A DNA stretch of 8,558 nt from Nitrospinota bacterium (lineage in GTDB: Bacteria > Nitrospinota > Nitrospinia > UBA9942 > JAHJSF01), in the NCBI GenBank assembly GCA_018830405.1, contig JAHJSF010000061.1, forward strand, positions 1-8,558, in the 5' to 3' direction. The notes under the pieces are model-generated. The model was not told where the DNA came from. It did no database searches and saw only the letters and a list, made by a program, of their open reading frames with translations. The position numbers were made by a program, and so were the translations under genes. Positions 1 to 5,177 of this stretch are shown piece by piece (positions within the stretch are counted from its first letter, which is position 1; each line of letters begins with the position of its first letter).

Positions 1-821
1 AGAAGCAATTTGTGGCCGTTAACTGCGCAACCCTCCCTGAAAACCTTGTTGAGAGTGAACTCTTTGGGCATGAGAAGGGTTCCTTTACGGGGGCCGATTC
101 CAGCAAACCGGGCCTCTTTGAGGTGGCGGATGGGAGTACCCTCCTCCTTGATGAGATTGGCGAGCTGCCTTTGCCCCTACAGCCTAAACTTCTCAGGGTT
201 TTACAGGAGAAGGAACTGAAGAGGGTTGGGGGGATAAAGGATATAAAGGTTGATGTCAGGCTTATTGTGGCCACCAATGTTGATCTTGAAGAGGCTGTGG
301 AGGAGAAAAAATTCCGCCAAGACCTCTATTATCGCCTGGCGGTTATATCGTTGGAGATCCCCCCCCTTAGGGAGAGGATGGAGGACATCCATATAATAGT
401 TGAGCACCTTGTTAAGAAATATAATGCTGTAAATAATAAGAGTATCAAGGGGGTTAGTTCCGATGTCCTTGATCTGCTGGAAAGATATTCCTGGCCAGGT
501 AATGTACGGGAGCTGGAGAACGTTATAGAGCGGGCCGTAATATTTGCCGATGGAGATAAAATCACCCCGGCCAATCTTCCCGATATGGTGAGGAAGCAAC
601 ATAAGATAGAATGCGGTTTGGCCATCCCCTCAGAGATAGGGTCAGGACGTTTCAGCCTAGAGGGATATCTGGAGATGGTCGAAAAATGTCTCTTTGAGGA
701 TGCCTTAAAGAAGGCGGGTGGAGTTAAAAAAGTGGCCGCCAAGTATCTTGGAATGAGTTTTAGGTCTTTCCGTTATAAGCTATATAAATATGGGATGGGT
801 AAAGATGAAAAGGATATTTAG
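1..821 (+). CDS. Sigma-54-dependent response regulator, NtrC/PilR family (3' part)
   Basis: This is the C-terminal part of a bacterial enhancer-binding protein, which uses ATP to remodel sigma-54 RNA polymerase at the promoter. The reading frame is open from base 3 and enters from upstream, so the receiver domain and Walker A are outside the window. Of the 272 visible residues, 26-31 are GSFTGA, the sigma-54 contact loop, with Ser in place of the usual Ala of GAFTGA. Walker B is TLLLDEIGE (Asp50, Glu51), sensor I is VATN, the arginine-finger region is FRQDLYYRL, and sensor II is [15 protein letters not shown]. The C-terminus is a Fis-type helix-turn-helix containing [17 protein letters not shown], a wording typical of PilR-like regulators. 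It ends at TAG 819-821, inside the next gene, so the two are probably co-transcribed. The family assignment is firm. The target genes and the partner kinase are unknown. Confidence 0.95.
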   Translation, partial: KQFVAVNCATLPENLVESELFGHEKGSFTGADSSKPGLFEVADGSTLLLDEIGELPLPLQPKLLRVLQEKELKRVGGIKDIKVDVRLIVATNVDLEEAVEEKKFRQDLYYRLAVISLEIPPLRERMEDIHIIVEHLVKKYNAVNNKSIKGVSSDVLDLLERYSWPGNVRELENVIERAVIFADGDKITPANLPDMVRKQHKIECGLAIPSEIGSGRFSLEGYLEMVEKCLFEDALKKAGGVKKVAAKYLGMSFRSFRYKLYKYGMGKDEKDI

Positions 822-2721
822 AATACTGCTGGTTCTGCTGCTGTTGCCGGTTCTTTTTAGCTCGGCTGAGGCGGCCGGAGGCCGTCCCCCCCCCAAGGAT
901 CAAAAGGATGTTTTTGATAGTATAGACAGGTCTTTTACCAAGGGGGCCTATAAGGACGTTATCAGCCAGGTGCGTATCTATGAGGGGCTCTATCCCAACG
1001 GAGAGTATATAGAGAAGACCTCCTATTTCAATGGTGTGAGCCGCTATCATCTTAAAGACTACTCCGGGGCGGTTGACAGACTAAAGACATTTATGGATAG
1101 CTATCCCGAATCTTCCTTTAGGTATGATGCCTCCCTGAAGTTGGCTCTTTCCTACTACAACCTTAATAATTGGGCGGAGGCCCTGGCTGTTTCCCGCAGA
1201 CGTCTGGAGGAAGATATTGATCCTGACCGAGTTCTTCAGTTTCACCTTGTGGCGGCCAGGTCTTTGGCCAATATGGCCAAATTTAGTGAATCGCTGGTTG
1301 AGTATAAGGCAGCCCACCGCGTCTTGGGTTATAGGAACCGCCTTGAGACGGAGGAGGAGATTATAGGGCTTATAAACGAGAAGATAAATTGGCTGAATGA
1401 CCTTGAGGTCGCTATAGATATATTTGGGGATAGCCATATCGCATCTTATGCCATGTTCAAGAAGGGGAAGATACAGTTTGATGAAAATAATTATGTTGCA
1501 GCCCGTGTATCCTTAACTCAATTTATTTCCAACTACCCTGACCATGAGTATGCCGATAGGGCCAGAAAACTTATAGACCAAACCTCGACTGAGGGGGGGG
1601 CAACTAATATCGATATCGGGGCGGTTTTACCACTATCCGGCGAACGAGCTGAGATTGGCCGTAAGGTTATGAATGGTCTTCAGCTCGCCTTTGCCGAAAT
1701 TAAGCCAACCGAGGATATAAGGTTGGTTGTTAAGGATTCTCAGGGTGATCCAGAGGAGGCCGGGAAACTTATAAATAAGATGGGTTGGGATAGGGGTGTT
1801 ATAGGCATCATCGGACCAGTTTTCAGCGATGAGGCGATTGAGGGGGTAAAGGCGGCCAATAGACATAAAATCCCCCTATTGTCTCCAACGGCGGCCTCAG
1901 CCGAACTTACCGACATTTCTCCCTTCTTCTTTAGAAACTGTCTGATGATGAAGAATGAGGCCCGCTTTATAGCTGAGACAGCGGTGAGAAGGATGGATAT
2001 TAAGAGGTTTGCCATACTCTATCAGAACGATTCTCAGGGGATAGCCCTGAGAGATTATTTTGCTGCGAGAGCGGTGGAGATGGGGGGGAAGATAGTTAGG
2101 GACGTGCCGTTCGATAAGGATGAATCAGATTTTTCTTCCCAGATGGCCGCAATAGGGGGAATAAGCGATACAGATATATCACGCCTCCTCTCCGAGGGGA
2201 AGAAGCTCCCCGACTATAGCTATGATGCCGTCTATATTGCCGGAGATGCTAAAAAGACCGGGCTTATCCTCCCCCAACTGGCCTTTTTCAATATAAACGA
2301 TATTCCGATATTCGGTTCAAGTTCTACAAGGTCAGAAGACTTCATAAAAACGGCCGGAGATTCTTCGGGGGGGGTTATTTTCCCCTACAGCTTTGACCCT
2401 GACGAGAAGGATTTTCTTACCCAAGATTTTGTAAAAAAATATCAGGCCTACTTCAATGAAACCCCCGACATTATAGCTGCCCAGGCGTTTGATGCCGCCT
2501 CTATACTTATCCATCTATCAAGAAGCGGTCTAACAAGCCGAGGCGAATTGACAAAACAGCTCTCTACCCTGAAGAATTTTAGAGGTGTCTCCGGGCTTAC
2601 ATCTTTTAATAATAGTGGAGATGCGGATAAGACCTTTTACCTGATGAAACGCCGGGCCGGAAAGTTTGTTGTTTTGACTGCTGATGATCTAAAGGAACTA
2701 GCCGATAAACATACCTTCTGA
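805..2721 (+). CDS. Exported TPR / type I periplasmic-binding protein (LpoA-like architecture)
   Basis: This is a predicted periplasmic protein of 638 residues. The ATG at 805 is preferred because it begins a clean signal peptide: a basic MKRIFR, a leucine-rich core, and a probable signal peptidase I site after AEA at residue 23. An in-frame ATG at 790 would add MGWVK in front. There is no lipobox cysteine. Residues about 35-264 hold TPR-like helical repeats, for example the segments around [32 protein letters not shown] and [13 protein letters not shown]. From about residue 268 to the end there is a Leu/Ile/Val-binding-type fold starting with IGAVLPLSG and including [15 protein letters not shown] and [11 protein letters not shown] plus this fold is the layout of LpoA, which activates a peptidoglycan synthase, but ligand-binding sensors are also built this way. 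The exact role is inference. The start overlaps the upstream regulator by 17 bases and has only a weak ribosome site, which suggests translational coupling. Confidence 0.88.
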   Translation: MKRIFRILLVLLLLPVLFSSAEAAGGRPPPKDQKDVFDSIDRSFTKGAYKDVISQVRIYEGLYPNGEYIEKTSYFNGVSRYHLKDYSGAVDRLKTFMDSYPESSFRYDASLKLALSYYNLNNWAEALAVSRRRLEEDIDPDRVLQFHLVAARSLANMAKFSESLVEYKAAHRVLGYRNRLETEEEIIGLINEKINWLNDLEVAIDIFGDSHIASYAMFKKGKIQFDENNYVAARVSLTQFISNYPDHEYADRARKLIDQTSTEGGATNIDIGAVLPLSGERAEIGRKVMNGLQLAFAEIKPTEDIRLVVKDSQGDPEEAGKLINKMGWDRGVIGIIGPVFSDEAIEGVKAANRHKIPLLSPTAASAELTDISPFFFRNCLMMKNEARFIAETAVRRMDIKRFAILYQNDSQGIALRDYFAARAVEMGGKIVRDVPFDKDESDFSSQMAAIGGISDTDISRLLSEGKKLPDYSYDAVYIAGDAKKTGLILPQLAFFNINDIPIFGSSSTRSEDFIKTAGDSSGGVIFPYSFDPDEKDFLTQDFVKKYQAYFNETPDIIAAQAFDAASILIHLSRSGLTSRGELTKQLSTLKNFRGVSGLTSFNNSGDADKTFYLMKRRAGKFVVLTADDLKELADKHTF

Positions 2722-2824
2722 TATGGAGTCGCATTCAAACGCCAACGTCGTCGGCTCCTCAACATACAACCCCCTATCCCCCTTTGTTAAGGGGGAATAA
2801 GGCATTTTGAAGGCAACTCCGTTC
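2721..2824 (-). repeat. MITE-like palindromic element A (shortened copy of B, inverted)
   Basis: This is a roughly 104-base element with imperfect terminal inverted repeats: GGAGTCGCATTCAAA on the left and TTTGAAGGCAACTCC on the right. It contains the hairpin TCCCCCTTTGTTAAGGGGGA. It aligns with the reverse complement of element B (5026-5177), including 39 identical bases (2764-2802 against 5084-5122). Relative to B it lacks about 36 bases in one arm and 12 in the other, which accounts for the length difference. It starts at the last base of the preceding TGA stop codon. It has no open frame of its own, so any mobility would need a transposase supplied elsewhere. Confidence 0.82.
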
Positions 2825-2923
2825 GAAACCTTGGGGGGTATAAGCGGACAAAAACCTTTTTCAAAAACATATTTATGGGTCTTCGTGTATATATGTGGGT
2901 AAAATCTTCATGAAAAGGGTTAC

Positions 2924-3000
2924 TATATTGGTAATCCCCCCTTTGGAAAATGGGGGAACTCCAATATACTCCCCCTTTAGAAAAGGGGGATGAAGGGGGA
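2924..3000. repeat. Two tandem C-run/G-run hairpins
   Basis: The first palindrome (2924-2968) has the outer arms TATATTGG and CCAATATA around CCCCCC and GGGGG. The second (2970-2990) is TCCCCCTTT, a three-base loop, then AAAGGGGGA. A further GGGGGA unit follows at 2995-3000. The same C-run/G-run motif lies in the core of elements A and B, and motifs of this kind are common dispersed repeats in deltaproteobacterial and Nitrospirota spacers. No T-tract follows on the + strand, so neither hairpin looks like a standard intrinsic terminator. Confidence 0.65.
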
Positions 3001-3037
3001 TTTGAAAACTGGGGGATGGAAATATGGAGTGGGTTGT

Positions 3038-3251
3038 GATTATAAAATCTCCCCCCACCCCTCTTTGCCAAGAGACTGTGTCGCAATGTCTGTTTTGTCA
3101 TTGCCCGGCTTGACCGGGCAATCCATGGTCCCTGATTCTATTAGACTTCTGGATTCCCGCTCCCCATTTTCATGAGGACAAGCTTTGCGGGAATGACAGG
3201 GAAAAGGATTGTGACACAGCCTCCAAAGAGGGGGAATAGGATAAAATAATC
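3038..3251. repeat. Nested inverted-repeat element C
   Basis: Three layers of symmetry can be seen. The outer arms are GATTATAAAATC (3038-3049) and GATAAAATAATC (3240-3251). The middle arms are CCCCTCTTTG followed by CTGTGTCGCAAT on the left (from 3058) and ATTGTGACACAG followed by CAAAGAGGGG on the right (to 3234). The core (about 3096-3198) begins TGTCATTGCCCGG and ends GCGGGAATGACA. It includes the perfect hairpin TTGCCCGG-loop-CCGGGCAA at 3101-3121 and a GGATTCCCGC/GCGGGAA pairing. Core sequences of this type recur widely in bacterial intergenic regions. The nesting suggests that one element inserted into another. Confidence 0.72.
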
Positions 3252-3284
3252 CACACCCTTACGCGAAGAAACATATTTATACTA

Positions 3285-3293
3285 TGCTAAAAT
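3285..3293 (+). promoter_or_regulatory. Candidate extended -10 promoter for the gcv operon
   Basis: TGCTAAAAT is an extended -10 form (TG-n-TAAAAT) about 37 bases before the chosen gcvT start, in the AT-rich strip that follows element C. No good -35 box lies 16-18 bases upstream, which an extended -10 can tolerate. An overlapping TATACT at 3278-3283 is an alternative. This rests on sequence resemblance only. Confidence 0.33.
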
Positions 3294-3318
3294 TATTGTA
3301 TCGGTTGTGCCAATAGAC

Positions 3319-3323
3319 AGGAG
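3319..3323 (+). promoter_or_regulatory. Ribosome binding site deciding the gcvT TTG start
   Basis: AGGAG lies 7 bases before TTG 3331. No comparable site precedes the in-frame GTG at 3307. This favours the TTG start, which also makes the protein begin MIKKTPLY, in register with the usual GcvT N-terminus. Confidence 0.72.
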
Positions 3324-3330
3324 CAGAAGA

Positions 3331-4431
3331 TTGATTAAAAAGACCCCGCTTTACCGGAAACACCTTGAACTTTCAGCCAAGATGGTTGATTTCGCCGGCT
3401 GGAATATGCCTGTAACCTATTCGGGAGTTATAGAGGAACATCTGGCTGTCAGAAACTCGGTCGGGATATTCGATGTCAGCCATATGGGGGAGATTGATAT
3501 CAAGGGGGAGGAAGTTATCCCCTTTCTGCAGTATATATTAGTCAGCGATATATCGGGGATGAAGGAGGGGGATGTTTCCTACTCTCTAATGTGTCTTCCC
3601 AACGGCGGTATCGTTGATGACCTTCTTGTCTACAAGATATCTGACAAATATTTTATGTTGTGCGTCAATGCCTCCAATAAAGATAAAGACTTGGCTTGGA
3701 TAACAGACCATTCCGGTGACTATAATGTCGGTGTAATTGATAAGAGCGAGGCCACGGCCCTGATATCCCTTCAGGGGGTGAAGTCGGCCAATATTCTGAC
3801 TGAAATATCTGATTTGGATATTTCATCCGTGCGCCACAACAACTTTAGGTTTGGCAAGGTGGCAGGGGCTGAGGCGATGATTTCCCGCACCGGCTACACC
3901 GGTGAGGATGGTTTTGAGATATTCTTTAAGGCCGAGGATGCGGAGATGGTCTGGGGTGCTATGATGTCGGCCGGGGAAAAATATGGTATTAAGCCGATTG
4001 GGCTGGCTGCCAGGGATACCCTACGCCTTGAAATGAAGTATACCCTCTATGGTAATGACATTAGCGACAAGACCAATCCGGTGGAGGCCGGGCTAAGTTG
4101 GGCGGTTGGATTTGATAAGGAAGATTTTATCGGGCGTGATATCCTGATAGAGGAGAAGAAGAATGGCCCCCAGCGCAAGCTGGTTGGTTTTGAATTATTG
4201 GAAAGGGGAATTCCGAGGGCCCACTATGCTATATATGCCGATGGCAGAATGGTGGGAGAGGTTACGAGCGGCACCCATTCGCCGTCGCTGAATAAAGGGA
4301 TTGGTTTAGCCTATATTGATACTGATTATGCCAAGGTCGGCAGCAAGATAGAGGTAGAGGTTCGTAGGCATATGGTGAAGGGGGAGGTTGTTAAGACCCC
4401 CTTTTGTAGTGGTAGCCTTAAGCGGGATTAA
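3331..4431 (+). CDS. gcvT: Aminomethyltransferase, glycine cleavage T-protein
   Basis: GcvT takes the aminomethyl group carried on lipoylated GcvH, transfers its carbon to tetrahydrofolate to give 5,10-methylene-THF, and releases ammonia. It acts in the cytoplasm. From TTG 3331 the protein has 366 residues, normal for the family. It opens MIKKTPLYRKHLELSAKMVD, then FAGWNMPV and FDVSHMGEI. VDDLLVY follows at residues 95-101 and holds the conserved catalytic aspartate. Next come CVNASNKDKD, the folate-binding-domain signatures TGYTGEDGFEI and GLAARDTLRLE, and a C-terminal barrel segment with GEVTSGTHSPSLNKGIGLAYID. GTG 3307 would give 374 residues but has no ribosome site and adds an atypical MPIDRSRR. 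gcvT is first in a gcvT-gcvH-gcvPA-gcvPB order and lies just after a repeat cluster. All key motifs are intact. Confidence 0.96.
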   Translation: MIKKTPLYRKHLELSAKMVDFAGWNMPVTYSGVIEEHLAVRNSVGIFDVSHMGEIDIKGEEVIPFLQYILVSDISGMKEGDVSYSLMCLPNGGIVDDLLVYKISDKYFMLCVNASNKDKDLAWITDHSGDYNVGVIDKSEATALISLQGVKSANILTEISDLDISSVRHNNFRFGKVAGAEAMISRTGYTGEDGFEIFFKAEDAEMVWGAMMSAGEKYGIKPIGLAARDTLRLEMKYTLYGNDISDKTNPVEAGLSWAVGFDKEDFIGRDILIEEKKNGPQRKLVGFELLERGIPRAHYAIYADGRMVGEVTSGTHSPSLNKGIGLAYIDTDYAKVGSKIEVEVRRHMVKGEVVKTPFCSGSLKRD

Positions 4432-4449
4432 ATTATATTTATTATTGAT

Positions 4450-4454
4450 GGAGG
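4450..4454 (+). promoter_or_regulatory. Ribosome binding site deciding the gcvH GTG start
   Basis: GGAGG sits 5 bases before GTG 4460. It overlaps the in-frame ATG at 4448, so that ATG cannot use it, and nothing similar precedes that ATG. The GTG therefore looks like the true start. Confidence 0.65.
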
Positions 4455-4459
4455 ACAAA

Positions 4460-4849
4460 GTGGAATTTCCTGATGATCTGTTGTACACCAAAGAGCATGA
4501 ATGGATCAGGGTTGTTGGTGATACAGCTGTTATAGGCATAACCGATTATGCCCAGAGTCAACTCGGAGATATTGTTTATACGGAGCTACCCGACATTGGG
4601 ACTGAGTTTGCCCCGGGAAATGCCTTTTCAGTTGTAGAGTCTGTTAAAACCGTTTCTGACATCTATTCTCCTATCACCGGAACTATCGAAGAGGTCAATG
4701 ATAACCTTGAGTCCTCCCCCGAACAGATTAATGCCGAGCCTTATACGGGGGGCTGGATAGTTAAAATGACCATCTCAAACGCGGATGAATTAGAAAAACT
4801 ATTGTCTCCCGAAGAGTATGAGAGCCTTGTAAACGAAGAGTCGCACTAG
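4460..4849 (+). CDS. gcvH: Glycine cleavage system H-protein (lipoyl carrier)
   Basis: GcvH is the small shuttle protein of the glycine cleavage system. Its lipoyl-lysine arm moves the aminomethyl group from the P-protein to GcvT and is then re-oxidised by the L-protein. From GTG 4460 the product has 129 residues, the usual size. It begins MEFPDDLLYTKEHEWIRV, a standard GcvH opening, and continues GITDYAQSQLGDIVY. The lipoylation site is Lys63 in VVESVKTVSDIYSP, and the expected GGW motif lies in YTGGWIVKM. The C-terminus LLSPEEYESLVNEESH looks natural. An ATG at 4448 would add only four residues and has no ribosome site; longer frames run into gcvT. The spacer after gcvT is 28 bases. The AG of its TAG stop is also the first two bases of palindromic element D. 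Confidence 0.96.
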   Translation: MEFPDDLLYTKEHEWIRVVGDTAVIGITDYAQSQLGDIVYTELPDIGTEFAPGNAFSVVESVKTVSDIYSPITGTIEEVNDNLESSPEQINAEPYTGGWIVKMTISNADELEKLLSPEEYESLVNEESH

Positions 4850-5010
4850 TGCTTAATTGCCTAAGCCCTGCTATATTCGACCGGCCTTTGGTGCCCCTGG
4901 CTTTGTCGTCAATCCTCGCCATAGGCCCTGCTATGGCTGCGGTTGTCTTCGTGCCAGTTGCGCCAAATTCTTGGTCTCGATATCGACGCAGGCTTAGGCA
5001 ACTAAACACT
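4848..5010. repeat. MITE-like palindromic element D
   Basis: This is a 163-base element with terminal inverted repeats AGTGCTTAATTGCCTAAGCC (from 4848) and GGCTTAGGCAACTAAACACT (to 5010). The arms differ at two positions. The pairing continues inward with lower identity: TTTGGTGCCCCTGGC matches the complement of GCCAGTTGCGCCAAA, and the apex is ATAG-GCCCTG-CTAT near 4920-4934. The whole element could therefore fold into one long imperfect hairpin. It is unrelated to elements A and B. It encodes no protein, which fits a non-autonomous element. Its left end lies inside the gcvH stop codon. Confidence 0.85.
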
Positions 5011-5015
5011 GGGAG
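5011..5015 (+). promoter_or_regulatory. Orphan Shine-Dalgarno-like GGGAG between elements D and B
   Basis: GGGAG is in the only 15 bases (5011-5025) of the gcvH-gcvPA spacer that belong to neither palindrome. It is now 160 bases from the gcvPA ATG. Removing element B and one terminal AT would leave it 10 bases from an ATG. It is therefore a plausible ancestral gcvPA ribosome site. Whether it still works across the folded element is untested. Confidence 0.4.
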
Positions 5016-5025
5016 TATTTAATTG

Positions 5026-5177
5026 ATACGGAGTTGCATTCAAAATGATAACAAGGCGACAAGGAGGAAGCGACTCACAACCCCCTTATTCCCCCTTAAC
5101 AAAGGGGGATAGGGGGTTGTATATTGAGGAGCTGACAACGAAGGCAACACGGTTAGCGTTTGAAAGCGACTTCGTAT
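5026..5177 (+). repeat. MITE-like palindromic element B (full-length relative of A)
   Basis: This is a 152-base element whose ends pair over 19 positions: ATACGGAGTTGCATTCAAA at 5026-5044 against TTTGAAAGCGACTTCGTAT at 5159-5177. Sixteen pairs are Watson-Crick. Two would be G-U wobbles in + strand RNA, and one is a mismatch. The core is TTCCCCCTTAACAAAGGGGGATA, flanked by CAACCCCC and GGGGGTTG. Element A at 2721 is a shortened inverted copy. The element is bounded by the dinucleotide AT at both ends, a possible 2-base target duplication. Its right end forms the A and T of the gcvPA start codon. It has no open frame of its own. Confidence 0.85.

Larger units (their letters stand above)
2722..3330. 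other. Gene-free, repeat-dense spacer before the gcv operon
   Basis: No convincing coding region lies in this 609-base stretch. From left to right it holds palindromic element A, an AT-richer segment with no recognised content (about 2825-2920), two G/C-run hairpins (2924-2990) followed by further GGGGGA repeats, the nested inverted repeat C (3038-3251), and then about 80 bases of AT-rich DNA that carries the likely gcvT promoter and ribosome site. Short open frames on both strands are made of repeat sequence and resemble no protein family. No glycine riboswitch was recognised. Confidence 0.8.

Noticed and set aside
2765-2802. C-run/G-run hairpin as terminator of the exported-protein gene
   Set aside because: The stem is strong but no T-tract follows on the + strand, and the same hairpin is a dispersed repeat core. 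Termination here is possible but not supported.
2873-3175. Short open frames on both strands in the 2722-3300 spacer
   Set aside because: They consist of palindromic repeat sequence, contain proline/glycine-rich stretches from C/G runs, have no convincing ribosome sites and resemble no family.
3300-3315. Possible sigma-54 -24/-12 promoter (TTGGCAC on the minus strand near 3305-3312)
   Set aside because: The matching -12 TTGC element is missing at the required spacing, and no minus-strand gene lies downstream.
3240-3330. Glycine riboswitch upstream of gcvT
   Set aside because: Glycine riboswitches often precede gcv operons, but the short unique stretch before gcvT is AT-rich and lacks the aptamer's conserved purine-rich core as far as can be read. 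The rest of the leader is repeats. A covariance-model search would settle it.
4848-5177. CRISPR-like array in the gcvH-gcvPA spacer
   Set aside because: The repeats are inverted pairs belonging to two separate palindromes, not regularly spaced direct repeats with unique spacers.
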